In this document: positions 12,311-24,996 of the stretch, one piece after another | How positions within the stretch are numbered: the stretch's first letter is position 1 | How the letters are laid out: each line of letters starts with the position of its first letter | Assembly (NCBI GenBank): GCA_034440615.1 | Contig: JAOTOM010004001.1 | Coordinates: 33,501-97,500, forward strand | Direction of reading: 5' to 3' | Source of the DNA: Ashinkailepas kermadecensis | Taxonomy: Eukaryota > Arthropoda > Thecostraca > Neolepadidae | Length of the DNA stretch: 64,000 bases | Position numbers and translations under genes: made by a program | Notes under the pieces: model-generated | What the model was told of the DNA's origin: nothing | Databases searched by the model: none | The model's input: the letters and a program-made list of their open reading frames with translations, nothing else

Positions 12311-13158
12311 GCCACATTGGGAGTGGAGTGTCGTCGGCTGGGCTAGACTGTAGCCAGCTGGGGCGGAGTGTAGCCGCCTGGGGTGGTCGCCACATTGGGA
12401 GTGGAGTGCGTGGGTAGCCGCTGGCGGGGCCGGGGGTCACCACATTGGGAGTGGAGTGTAGCCGCCGGGGGCGGTCACCACATTGGGAGTGGAGTGTCGT
12501 CGGCTGGGCTGACTGCCTGGGGCGGTCACCACATTGGGAGTGGAGTGTCGTCGGCTGGGCTAGACTGTAGCCAGCTGGGGCGGAGTGTAGCCGCCTGGGG
12601 TGGTCGCCACATTGGGAGTGGAGTGTCGTCGGCTGGGCTAGACTGTAGCCAGCTGGGGCGGAGTGTAGCCGCCTGGGGTGGTCGCCACATTGGGAGTGGA
12701 GTGTCGTCGGCTGGGCTAGACTGTAGCCAGCTGGGGCGGAGTGTAGCCGCCTGGGGTGGTCGCCACATTGGGAGTGGAGTGTAGCCGGCTGGGCTAGACT
12801 GTAGCCAGCTGGGGCGGAGTGTAGCCGCCTGGGGCGGTCGCCACATTGGGAGTGGAGTGTAGCCGGCTGGGCTAGACTGTAGCCAGCTGGGGCGGAGTGT
12901 AGCCGCCTGGGGTGGTCGCCACATTGGGAGTGGAGTGTCGTCGGCTGGGCTAGACTGTAGCCAGCTGGGGCGGAGTGTAGCCGCCTGGGGTGGTCGCCAC
13001 ATTGGGAGTGGAGTGTCGTCGGCTGGGCTAGACTGTAGCCAGCTGGGGCGGAGTGTAGCCGCCTGGGGCGGTCGCCACATTGGGAGTGGAGTGTCGTCGG
13101 CTGGGCTAGACTGTAGCCAGCTGGGCTGGACTGTAGCCGCCTGGGGCGGTCGCCACAT
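12311..13158. repeat. 78-bp minisatellite, about 11 copies
   Basis: The unit runs from GCCACATTGGGAGTGGAGTG through GGGCTAGACTGTAGCC to CTGGGGTGGTC. It shares the CTGGGGCGG word with the preceding array. The first three copies are shortened. The 78-bp length keeps frames open on both strands. Confidence 0.95.
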
Positions 13159-13279
13159 TCCACACGGATTTGAGCGAGGCTGCGGACACTCGCAAACTAG
13201 GATGCGAGCTCTGCCCACGATGTCTAGTATCTGCCTGATTGCTTCCGATGTAACAACTCTTCTCAGCTGATTTATATTT

Positions 13280-13431
13280 ACTCTACTCTACTCTACTGTA
13301 CTGTACTCTACTCTACTCTACTCTACTCTACTCTACTCTACTCTACTCTACTCTACTCTACTCTACTCTACTGTACTGTACTCTACTCTACTCTACTCTA
13401 CTCTACTCTACTCTACTCTACTCTATTCTAC
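13280..13431. repeat. CTCTA pentanucleotide microsatellite
   Basis: About 30 copies of CTCTA, with paired CTGTA variants at two places (near 13296 and 13371). Confidence 0.95.
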
Positions 13432-14740
<1,309 letters not shown>

Positions 14741-16227
14741 ATTTTTTTTTTTCCCTCTAGCTCCGACTTGGCTTTGATAAAATGGATGTACTGTTGCCAA
14801 GCTCGCCACAAATTATGATAGGTATTCTCAGAGACACCAGAGTCACGAAAACACTTTCGTCAAAAAGCTAGTATGAAGCTAAGAGCAGACATTGGTGATG
14901 CCGCTTTCGGTAATGACGCACCTCTTCTGTGTCGCTTCTCCATCGCTGCATGACCTGTCAAGTATGACGTAACATCAAGCACAGCATTGGTGGCGCTTCG
15001 TTTCACTCACACACTGACCTCCCTGGGTGACGAGGCGGACTGACGGGTTGAATTCCGGCTGTGATGGCTGTTGATCATGTGTAATCACGATTAAATCGCT
15101 CGGCAAGGGTTTGTGCACCGAAGCGCTGTTTAAGCGCCGCGTGGGCCAGTTGTATGAATCCCTTGCGCAAGAAAGCGCCTCAAGATATAATTATGACGAC
15201 GTGAAACTAAATCGATATTCAACCACGCATAAACTCGATCGGTACACGCGTCACACGACGTGGCACGTCCGGCCTTAATACGTCATTGACGGCTGTAGAC
15301 GCGCACACACCACAGAGTATGCCACAGGCCAGCTGTGGTCACGTGTGAACAGCACATAGAACATGCAGCAGTATAAGGAACTTGTCTTGTAGGATAGTCG
15401 TCTCGCTGGCTCGTGATGACGTCTGGAAGGACCGCGCGCTGCGAAGACTCCCGATAGTTCAACGACTCTGCACGTGTTATATTGTGCAGTAGTAAAAGCA
15501 AATAACGGCAATAAACAGCAATTCGCACGTTTCAGAAGGACGTTCGTACAATGTTTCGATGAGACCGCCGACAGCAAATATTACACATTCTGAATTTAGG
15601 GGCCGAAAGACAGATGTTCAATTTGATGATGGGGCTGACCGCAACAGTTCAGGACGGCGGCTCGACAGTTCAGGACGCTCTGCCATCGGGGGTGGTTCTT
15701 TGGGGACACGGCCAGCATGACGACAGTACTGCGTCGCAGAGGGCAGCCGTCACGGGACCAGTCTCAGAATGCTGACTACGCATCCGGCCGGTCGGTGGCT
15801 CTGGGCGGCAGGCCGGCTCACTTACGGGATGCAGCATTACGGGCTGCGCAATACGGACTTATAGTCATATGAATGAGGCGGCCATAATTGAATATCTATA
15901 GAAACTTCGTTACAGTCTCCATGAACCCGAATGTAGAACAAGGACCACCGGGTGTGGTAGGCTGACAACTTCTCAAAAATCTTCAGACATCCAGTGGTGT
16001 AATCACGACCTGTAGCGACGTAGCATGTTTGGAGAGTAGATCCACCCGGGGGAAGTCACGGCACATTCATTTTTATGCTTGGTTACCAGCCGATGATTTT
16101 GTGAAGATGTGGAGGATAAAGAACGGAAGCCTTTTATGGGTACCTACATCCATGAGAGAGGAAAGCCTGATGTATCGGTACCTCGGAGGTTTTACACAAA
16201 GTCACAGCTGTGAATATGCTATGTAAC
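14741..16227. other. Unique sequence, no gene recognised
   Basis: Open frames such as 15275-15577 (minus) and 16029-16226 (plus) have no recognisable domain. A short duplicated phrase (ACAGTTCAGGACG) lies at about 15636-15676. Confidence 0.45.
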
Positions 16228-16318
16228 GCTACAACCAGTGGCCTAGTCAGGATTTGGTCCGGGGGGCGACTGCCCTTTTATCCCCCCCCCCCTCTTTGGC
16301 TACGCCACTGACTACAAC
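16228..16318. mobile_element. 75-bp palindromic MITE with 8-bp target duplication (hAT-like)
   Basis: The element at 16236-16310 begins CAGTGGCCTAGTCAGG and ends CTTTGGCTACGCCACTG, so the ends are imperfect inverted repeats starting CAGTGG. Flanks are GCTACAAC (16228-16235) and ACTACAAC (16311-16318), matching at 7 of 8. The 8-bp duplication and CAGTG ends fit a non-autonomous hAT-type element. The centre is a G-run and C-run hairpin. Confidence 0.75.
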
Positions 16319-16989
16319 CTACAGGAGATATAAATGCAGGAGCGTCACAACAAAATGCTTATTATTATTTATAATTAACAAGTGGCACTAAAAAGTCTTG
16401 GTCAAAATACTACTAACCATGTGGTTAGTTTCCTGGAATTCGAAACGATGGGTAATGATTATGACATGGATCACTGAATTCGCTTCTAGACTTGTATTGG
16501 CGTCTTTACCAATACTAACTGAACACTTCTCTGTTCCACATTTTTGGTGGTGAAACCGTAAGTAAGGAAAATTCGAAGGATTCCGATGTAAGGAAAATTT
16601 GAAGTCTAATTCAATGCCAAGTAAGTATAGACTGTTCACGGAAATACAGAGGCGAATGCAGTAAAAGCGAATTGGTAGTGCGTAGCTTTTTGGTGTAAAA
16701 GTACAGAAAATATAACTACGCCAGCCTAAATAGTAACCCCTCGCTTGAGGCGGTCAGGGCAGCCGCAGTGCCGGCAGGTGAGGTGAGTTGACATCAATTG
16801 TGCTGGGTGGTATGCTCAATGGGATTGATGGGGATAATAAGATGGGATAGTGTCGTGTCCATTACGTGCAGCATCCGGGCATCTGCGGCCACAAGTGACC
16901 AGTGGGGGCGACGGCCACTCACAATACCACACAGCGACACCAGGCCTGTGCATATCTCTCCCAGCATGTCAGACCGACGCTGTTCGGCA
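16319..16989. other. Unique sequence, no gene recognised
   Basis: AT-rich to about 16730, then GC-richer. Short frames only. Confidence 0.45.
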
Positions 16990-17275
16990 GCAGGTGCCAC
17001 TCGCACCCGCTGTGCCCACTGGCTGTCACTCCGACCCAACTCTTACATACCAATTTGGCACCGAGTGCCACTCGCACCCGCTGTGCCCACTGGTTGTCAC
17101 TCCGACCCAACTCTTACAGACCAGTTTGACACCGAGTGCCACTCGCACCCACTGTGCACACTGGCTGTCACTCCGACCCAACTCTTACATACCAGTTTGA
17201 TATCGAGTGCCACTCGCACCCACTGTGCCCACTGGCTTTCATTCCGACCCAACTCTTGCAGACCAGGTTGCTGCT
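16990..17275. repeat. 71-bp minisatellite, about 4 copies
   Basis: CACTCGCACC recurs at 16998, 17069, 17140 and 17211, exactly 71 bp apart. The unit also holds CACTCCGACCCAACTCTTAC. Confidence 0.95.
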
Positions 17276-18127
17276 CAGGCTGGGTAGTGTCCCTCTCCTT
17301 CCCACATAGGCTATCGCTACCACTGATGGTCGTATCACGTGCGCTCAAAATATATACTGAGCAAAACAACCGGTACCGAGCAAACAATCTGAACTGTGTC
17401 GACAAAAAGGAATGCAAATGAGTGAAAAAAACAAAGAAATTACAAATAAATTTAACAACAATATTGTTGTTAAATTTCATAGCGTGCCTCTATTTAGAGA
17501 TGTGCCATGAAACATCGGTGCCGCCATCTGCATACAAATTGATGTTCTTGGAATACTCAGTAACACCCTGTACTGTTATAGTGCCGATGGAGGCTTCATA
17601 TTTATAATGTGTATATTACGTGAGCAGAAACTTCACGTCCTTCTGGCCATCTATTAATAGATGGCGGTGCATAACTTTGGGCTGTTAATATGATTACTTA
17701 TTATTATATATAATGAAGTTAATATTATAAGTTAAGGACGTCCATCGAAGCAAGAAGAACGCCGCCTCAATGTTTGCATGTCATCAGTTTTTAATCCCTT
17801 GAAAATTGCTCCTGATCAATTCAAATGAAAGGAGCAAGAAGTTGGAAAATTACCTTGCTGCATGTTTCATTGAAAAAGTGTGTATATGGTAGATCCGGGC
17901 ATCCACAACCAGTTCCGAAATCACGCCTTCTGGCCAAAAAGGCACATATTCAATAGATTCGCCCCCATTTTAACGTTTCGGAGCCAGCCTCCCCCCACCG
18001 CACACAAGATGATAGCAATCGCAGGAAGATGTCCACAGTAACGCGCCAGTTACGCTCTTCTATAGTGTGCGGATCGCATGGGACGCCATGTCAGGACGCG
18101 TCATGATTGGCAGCGGCGTGATGGTTG
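17276..18127. other. AT-rich sequence with two long perfect palindromes
   Basis: A perfect 30-bp palindrome lies at 17448-17477 (half-site AAATTTAACAACAAT) and a perfect 20-bp palindrome at 17646-17665 (half-site GCCATCTATT). CCGCCATCT near 17520 and AGATGGCGG near 17658 also form an inverted pair. No gene is recognised. Confidence 0.75.
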
Positions 18128-18412
18128 GTAGGAGGACCACTGCGGCAGGGGGCTGCTGGTGGTAGGTGCAGTGGCCACCCCCAGGTAGGAGGACCACTGC
18201 GGCAGGGGGCTGCTGGTGGTAGGTGCAGTGGCCACCCCCAGGTAGGAGGACCACTGCGGCAGGGGGCTGCTGGTGGTAGGTGCAGTGGCCACCCCCAGGT
18301 AGGAGGACCACTGCGGCAGGGGACTGCTGGTGGTAGGTGCAGTGGCCACCCCCAGGTAGGAGGACCACTGCGGCAGGGGGCTGCTGGTGGTAGGTGCAGT
18401 GGCCACCCCCAG
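18128..18412. repeat. 57-bp minisatellite, 5 copies
   Basis: Nearly identical units contain AGGAGGACCACTGCGGCAGG and GTAGGTGCAGTGGCCACC. The length (19 codons) keeps frames open on both strands. Confidence 0.96.
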
Positions 18413-18426
18413 CCGCCGTGTAATTC

Positions 18427-18632
18427 GGCCGCCGTCGGCCGCTGGCTCCCCGTACCCGGACGAGCCGTGTTTTCTGGTACCTTATTCAGTCAGCGACCGC
18501 CGTCTGTCGCTGGCTCGCGGTCCCGGGATGAGCCGTATTTTCTGGCACCTTATTCAGTCAGCGGCCGCCGTCGGCCGCTGTCTCCCCGTCCCGGGACGAG
18601 CCGTGTTTTCTGGTACTTATTCAGTCGGTGAA
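18427..18632. repeat. 68-bp tandem repeat, 3 copies
   Basis: Units start at 18427, 18495 and 18563, with GGCCGCCGTCGGCCGCTG at the start and ACCTTATTCAGTCAGC at the end. Confidence 0.93.
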
Positions 18633-19974
18633 TGACGCCGGCAGCTGAAGGTTACTAGCAATGGAAACGGACGCCAAGCGGCCAAGATCAGACCCGGCCG
18701 CCAGATTTATCGCCAACCACCGGCGCTGCAAAACAATAACAAAGACATTTTTTAGTCGTGCCATTATCCTCATTTCCGTTGGCTGCATATGTCATTTCCC
18801 TGGAGATTATATGCGCCACGCAGGCGCTCGTACGCTGTCAAACGTGTTACAAACAAGGGAAAAGCAACCAATCGACGTTCTGATTTCGTCATAGTGAGGA
18901 GATTCGGCGATTGTTAACGTCACCGAAAACCAATCGGTAGATCTTGTTTGTGTTCCCTGTCAACGCCACACCACGATTCGATCTAATATTACTATGGAAC
19001 AATTGTTTACGGTCATGTGCTGTCGTGAAGGTTCCTTGAGTAGCGCCTGGTTCTCGGGGAGTCAAACCGATACACAAACTGCAGCGTGGCTCAGGTAGCC
19101 CTTCTCAGAAGGCCCTGTCCAGCCTCTTGCAGGGTGACGCAGTGTTGGCTGTGGCACGTAGAGCGATGCCGACATTGACGGTGAGACAAAGGTGCTCCGG
19201 AGCGAGCGCTTCGATCCTGGATCTTGTCGAGGTAAATAGCAGCTAACATCAGTGGTACAAATAAGCCTTGCTTTTAGGGACGGAACTGCACTGTAATTAT
19301 TGGGGTGGGGGGAGGGGCGAGGTGTGGACACATATCAGCTTGGAGGCACTCCATTGGGTGCTAAATCGGAAATTATTTGTGGGAGACACTATCTTTGAGG
19401 CCCCCGCCCTGCACACACCAAAGGAATGCAAAGTTTCATCCCTGCTTGCGTCTTTTCCCCAAGGACGCCTGGCGTTAATCTTTCGTTCGACCCATCTCCA
19501 GTCGTGATCGGCAGTAACACCCAGGACTAAAAACAAACAGGGCTATAGCGATACCAAGGTTCACGACACGGCCAGGCCCTGACGGCGCCCATAGCTCACC
19601 TGATCGCAGAACCGATCACCGGCCTGCTAAGCCCGGCAGCACTCATCGGAGAAGACAGCTTTGGAACGGTCGAGAAAGGCTCTGTATCTTTAAGTAGCGC
19701 CTCTTACCGCTCAAAGGCGTCAAGAGACTCGACAGATCTAAAATTGTCGTCTATAACTGTGTGGACGGCCCCCAAGCTGTGTGATTGGTTACTGGAAAAT
19801 GCTGACCCCACTGGGATTTTCCAGCGATCGTGCTGCTTCAATACTGATTCACATGATTTCAAAGTTTACAGTGGCTATCCTCACAGGAAGGAATTCCATC
19901 ATAGACCTGGGGTATTTCAAGGAGATACTAAAAGCATGGGAAGATAAAGCTACAGTAGGGGAAAGCATAGGAAG
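18633..19974. other. Unique sequence, no gene recognised
   Basis: Scattered short frames on both strands. A G-rich stretch lies at about 19300-19322. Confidence 0.45.
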
Positions 19975-20172
19975 GTACAGTTGCAGTGGGGAGAAAGCAT
20001 GCTGCAGGCTGTGCTTGCAGCATGCTTGTCAATATCTTGAACAAGTTTCAATGTCAATGTCAATGGGAAGATAAAATTACAACTGGGAAGAGCATGGGAA
20101 GATAAAGTTGCAGTAGGGAGAAGACATGCTGCATGCTATGCTTGCAGCATGATTGTCAATATCTTGAACAAA
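19975..20172. repeat. Duplicated hairpin segment, about 128-bp spacing
   Basis: About 70 bp at 19975-20044 recur at 20103-20172 with few changes. In the first copy GCATGCTGCA (19997-20006) and TGCAGCATGC (20016-20025) form a perfect 10-bp stem with a 9-nt loop. The second copy keeps an 8-bp stem. Confidence 0.88.
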
Positions 20173-21379
20173 ATTGGCACTTACCGAAAATAGACCTCGG
20201 TAGCTACCAGGCTCAGTGCACTAGAACACCAATTTGTCATGCCAGACTGGCAACCATTTAATTTAAAACATAAAAGCATACATGAACCTAAATTAGTTTG
20301 TTCAGCTCAGTGTGGTTGATATGTATATTCCCTACAATGCCCATCTAGGTACTTAGCTAGAAAATTGAACACTCAATAAAGCACAGAGATGGTTTGAAAG
20401 CCCAGCACAGTCATAGGTACGTAGGGAGGTAGGAGTTACCTCACACCGGTACGGTGCCTTGCCATCATATAATGACAATTAGTTTATTGGTCTTAATCCG
20501 CACATGTTCACGGCATTACTCATAATAGTTGTTGTCCTAGCATTGTTCTTCCTATCAAACTCGCATTTAGTTGTTGCTTCAGGCCGTAAATGCCCTGCAT
20601 GAACTCAATTTTCCGATGGAGTTCTATAGCGATCCTCATCGCTCGCAAAGACAATCACAGGTGTAGGTTTACAAAAGTTATTGAGATGACACAATACATG
20701 AAGGCAATGGGCGGACCGAAATGAATTGGTGGGCATGCCACATATGACCCCGTGCTAAACGTTTAAAGTATTTGGGGATAAAGCCAATATTAAGGGGGCA
20801 AGTACCCTCCAATAAACACACAAAGCTACACCCCTGAAGACCATGTGATTTGCATCCGACCGATTCGCATTTGAATATACCGCGCTATGTTTCATATATG
20901 ACAGCATATCTTGATTTCCGGTTTAATTTCAAGGGGAACAAGCAGAACAATGAATGAAACGCCCTGGAAAGTATAATTTTGGAGCATTAATGATTGCATA
21001 TTCCATTTGGTGATGGTGATTCCATTTGGTTATAATTTCTTCCCTTATTTCGAAGAGATATTTCTAACACAATTTGGTGGAAACGCTGCCAATGTGATGC
21101 TGAGGTACAGTTAGGCGAATATTCGACGGCGCCATACATGTTTTGGCATACACTTAGCTAGCTTTAAAAAAGAAGACATATTGGAAGTACGATCTAACAC
21201 GAATCGTTTATGTTTGATTAGTCTTTCGTGATTATATTTTCTTAGATTGCGAAATCGTGGCTCATCGAGTGTACCAACAAAGCCCAGCACCAGGGCTGCC
21301 CTAGTGATGTGAATGCTAAGCAATGCTAAGTAAGTCCCTAACATAGGGGCATCATGAGCACAGCTCCAAGGGGCCTCCT
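20173..21379. other. Unique AT-rich sequence
   Basis: No gene or repeat structure recognised. Confidence 0.45.
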
Positions 21380-21780
21380 GCATGTGTGCCTCCTGATCAA
21401 GAGCCTGCTAAAGAAGCAGAGGCGTCATGGGCAGGGCCCTCCCAGATCAAAACTTTCACGAGCAGGGGCCTTCTAGACAAGCTGCTTACTATACAAGGGT
21501 CTTACTGGACAAAGGGTCGACTCAGCAAGGAGCACGCTAATTCCAACAGGGCTTTTCTAAACAACGGGCCTCGTGAACAGGGGGTTCCTGACATATAGTC
21601 TTGCAAGGAGGGATCACATTAAAAGGGACTCCGAACAGAGGACCTCCTGAACAGGTTTCCTAAACAAGTGTAGCATTCACAGAACTGTTTTAAAAAGTTA
21701 TATCCATAACTAAAGGACTCGTGAACATGTAACCCCCGAGCAAAGATCTGAACATAGGTTAAACATAGACAAGTGGCCTC
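21380..21780. repeat. Decayed short-period repeat, about 20 bp
   Basis: Words such as GGGCCTTCTAGACAAG, GGTCTTACTGGACAAAG and GGACCTCCTGAACAGG recur at roughly 18-24 bp. This suggests an old minisatellite that has drifted. Confidence 0.5.
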
Positions 21781-22189
21781 TGAGGTATGTGCGAGGCTTA
21801 CTACACAATCGAGCTCTGGCTTACCGACAATCTTAATTTCTTTTGCTCGTCTGGGCCTCCTATTTACCCACAGGCACCTCTTGTTGGCCATCTGGGACCT
21901 GCAGTGCTTCGGGTGGAACCTCCCGTTGGTCGTATGGTGCATCCAGCTGGAACCTTCTATCAGACCTACCACACCTATCACACGACCGAGCTCAGGTTTA
22001 CCTATGGTCTTAATTTTCCGGATGATAGCCATCTTCAGTATGGATTCTTTTTCCTGGAGAGCACTTCACATTATCTATACATTTCCTCGCAGGGGCATCC
22101 TGAAATGTCAGGGGCAACACGTCCACCTCCCTCGATGTCGACGCCCCTGACGAATATTATTTTTCGTCAAGCTAAGATGGCTTCACTCG
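21781..22189. other. Unique sequence before 33-bp array
   Basis: An open frame from 21787 runs into the array. Its first 130 codons match nothing I recognise, so it is not called a gene. Confidence 0.4.
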
Positions 22190-22923
22190 GCACGGACCCA
22201 CCGCGGGCACTACCCGTCCCTCACCACCCCTCATCGCGGGCACTACCCGTCCCTCACCACCCCTCATCGCGGGCACTACCCGTCTCTCACCACCCCTCAT
22301 CGCGGGCACTACCCGTCCCTCACCACCCCTCACCACGGCACTACCCGTCCCTCACCCAACCCTCACCACGGGCACTACCCGTCCCTCACCACCCCTCACC
22401 ACGGGCACTACCCGTCCCTCACCACCCCTCACCACGGGCACTACCCGTCCCTCACCACCCCTCACCACGGCAGTACCCGTCCTGCACCACCCCTCACCAC
22501 GGCACTACCCGTCCCTCACCACCCCTCACCGCGGGCACTACCCGTCCCTCACCACCCCTCATCGCGGGCACTACCCGTCCCTCACCACCCCTCATCGCGG
22601 GCACTACCCGTCCCTCACCACCCCTCACCACGGCACTACCCGTCCCTCACCACCCCTCACCACGGCACTACCCGTCCCTCACCACCCCTCACCACGGGCA
22701 CTACCCGTCCCTCACCACCCCTCACCACGGCACTACCCGTCCCTCACCACCCCTCATCGCGGGCACTACCCGTCCCTCACCACCCCTCATCGCGGCCACT
22801 ACCCGTCCCTCACCACCCCTCACCACGGCACTACCCGTCCCTCACCACCCCTCACCGCGAGCACTACCCGTCCCTCACCACCCCACACCACGGCACTACC
22901 CGTCCCGCACCACCCCTCACCAC
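22190..22923. repeat. 33-bp minisatellite, copy A
   Basis: About 23 units of 32-33 bp contain GGCACTACCCGTCCCTCACC. Linker variants (CATCGCGG, CACCACGG, CACCGCGA) mark individual units. The last three units match the end of copy B (24560-24855) in order. Confidence 0.96.
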
Positions 22924-23064
22924 GGCACTAAACCCACCACAGTAGATCTGAACACCAAATCCAAGAGACACAGCGCACCATTGACCAGGCCTGCTCTCGC
23001 GCTCTCAGAAATTCGCAACAACAACACAATAACCGCGACTGCGGCGGCGGAATCATCACACGTC
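22924..23064. repeat. Common segment between the two arrays, copy A
   Basis: About 140 bp of non-tandem sequence, collinear without gaps with 24856-24996 (constant offset of 1932). The only difference I saw was A/G in GATCTGAACACC versus GATCTGGACACC. In one frame it reads ETQRTIDQACSRALRNSQQQ, which could be the tail of a LINE ORF; this is weak. Confidence 0.9.
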
Positions 23065-23405
23065 CACTGGTCCTAGCGGCCGTCTGACCCCACGGCTGGA
23101 AGGTCGTCTGGTACTAGCGGCCGTCTGACTCCACGGCTGGAAGGTCGTCTGGTCCCAGCGACCGTCTGACCCCACGACTGGAAGGTCGTCTGGTCCTAGC
23201 GGCCGTCTGACCCCACGACTGGAAGGTAGTCTGGTCCTAGCGGCCGTCTGACCCCACGGCTGGAAGGTCGTCTGGTCCTAGCGGCCGTCTGACCCCACGG
23301 CTGGAAGGTCGTCTGGTCCTAGCGGCCATCTGACCCCACGGCTGGAAGGTCGTCTGGTCCTAGCGGCCGTCTGACCCCACGGCTGGAAGGTCCTCGTCTG
23401 GAAGG
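23065..23405. repeat. 41-bp minisatellite, copy A
   Basis: About 8 units contain GGTCCTAGCGGCCGTCTGAC and CACGGCTGGAAGGTCGTC. Marker variants GGTACTAGCGG then GGTCCCAGCGACC occur in the same first positions as in copy B. Confidence 0.95.
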
Positions 23406-23619
23406 ACCATAGAATATGAGGGATGGCCCCAGAACCCCCGAGAAAGTCACCGAGAACGATCAGAAGTCATCCAGTTTAGACAAGGAGGCCCCTAGGCGTG
23501 ACAGGAGGCCAACAATTTTGAAGAGAAATTGTTGGCCCGAGAAATTGAAGGCTCCGAGATCGGAAAGCAGGCCCCAGGATGGAAGACAAGATAGGAGAGA
23601 AGAACCTTTGGATAGGAGA
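23406..23619. other. Purine-rich sequence with perfect 12-bp hairpin
   Basis: GGCCAACAATTT (23507-23518) pairs perfectly with 23526-23537 across a 7-nt loop. A plus-strand frame runs through it into the LINE fragment, but this part is not recognisably LINE. Confidence 0.7.
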
Positions 23620-24562
23620 GATGGACTTTATTTTATCCCCCACATCACCTATATTAAACAGCGCTGCGCTGTTCGACTTAATCTCCTGCGCTGCATCTCC
23701 GGTCGCGACTGGGGTGCAGACAGGACGATTCTTACCAAAATGTAAATTGCACTGATTCGTTCAATCCTGGAATACAATGCGTTTATCTTCGATAATATAT
23801 CTCCAACACTCACCAAGTCACTGGAATGCACACAAAATCACGCACTCCGCCGCATCACCGGAGCACACTGCACTACACCTATCACCAGTCTCTGAGGTGA
23901 GACCAACCCCCCTAGCCTACAATAACGCAGAACACTACAACTCGTTAGATACCACTTTAGGACAATAACACAGCTAAATCACTCCTCCAATGTCGCATGG
24001 ACTAAACCCTCGGTTCGGCGTTCCAAAAACAAAAATAAATACAGCATTGCCATTCACTTGAAGCAGGTTCTCACATCCACACTGAAATTTCCGGAGGTTA
24101 CCCCTGACCGAGTTCCCCCCCCCCCCTTCTCCCATTTTGGCACATGAAACACCCCAAACTCGAATATCTCTTTAAGCAAAATAAAATCCTGCTCATCGCC
24201 ATCGAAGTCCAAGTTAAGTTTTTTGAAAATCAAGAGGCCCACCCACAACACACCTTTTACATTGACGGCTCACGTACCAGCAATGGTACGGGAGTCGCCT
24301 GGTGCGGTGGGCCCGACACTGGTCAAACCAAATTAACACTTCACCACTCGGTATACACAGCAGAACTAGTCGCCATATGCACTTGCCTCCAACACATCAC
24401 TGCGAACACATCACTACCCCTACTACAATATGCACTGACTCATGATCCTCCGTGGACGCCCTCGCTGCACTACACAACACCACGCACCCCACGCTCCACG
24501 CCATCCGACACCTATACAATGACAACCACGCACACCTTCAGCTCACCCTGCTCTGAATCCCC
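23620..24562 (+). pseudogene. LINE 3' fragment: RT C-terminus and RNase H domain
   Basis: From about 23630 the frame reads HITYIKQRCAVRLNLLRC then WGADRTIL, a stop (TAA at 23743-23745), and in the same frame IALIRSILEYNA and ALRRITGAH...TPITSL. This is the usual region after the reverse transcriptase of I/Nimb/Jockey-type LINEs. Degenerate sequence follows. From about 24144 an RNase H domain is visible: YIDGS (Asp codon 24264-24266) and YTAELVAI (Glu codon 24363-24365). After a frame change come CTDS (Asp codon 24437-24439), SVDALAALHN and LLxIPG, where the expected Trp codon is TGA. Three of the RNase H catalytic acids are therefore still seen. The sequence breaks at about 24562, just at IPG-H, where the second 33-bp array begins. 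Stops and shifts make it a dead copy. Confidence 0.87.
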
Positions 24563-24855
24563 GGCACTACCCGTCCCTCACCACCCCTCATCGCGGGCAC
24601 TACCCGTCCCTCACCACCCCTCATCGCGGCCACTACCCGTCCCTCACCACCCCTCACCACGGCACTACCCGTCCCTCACCACCCCTCACCGCGAGCACTA
24701 CCCGTCCCTCACCACCCCACACCACGGCACTACCCGTCCCTCACCACCCCTCACCACGGGCACTACCCGTCCCTCACCACCCCTCACCGCGAGCACTACC
24801 CGTCCCTCACCACCCCACACCACGGCACTACCCGTCCCGCACCACCCCTCACCAC
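24563..24855. repeat. 33-bp minisatellite, copy B
   Basis: About 9 units of the same repeat as 22190-22923. It includes an internally repeated block (CACCGCGA linker then CACACCACGG linker, seen twice) and ends with the same CGTCCCGCACC variant as copy A. Confidence 0.95.
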
Positions 24856-24996
24856 GGCACTAAACCCACCACAGTAGATCTGGACACCAAATCCAAGAGA
24901 CACAGCGCACCATTGACCAGGCCTGCTCTCGCGCTCTCAGAAATTCGCAACAACAACACAATAACCGCGACTGCGGCGGCGGAATCATCACACGTC
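24856..24996. repeat. Common segment between the two arrays, copy B
   Basis: Collinear partner of 22924-23064. Confidence 0.9.

Noticed and set aside
11979..13163. 394-codon minus-strand proline-rich open frame
   Set aside because: It comes from the 78-bp (26-codon) and 20-bp arrays. No unique domain lies outside the repeat.
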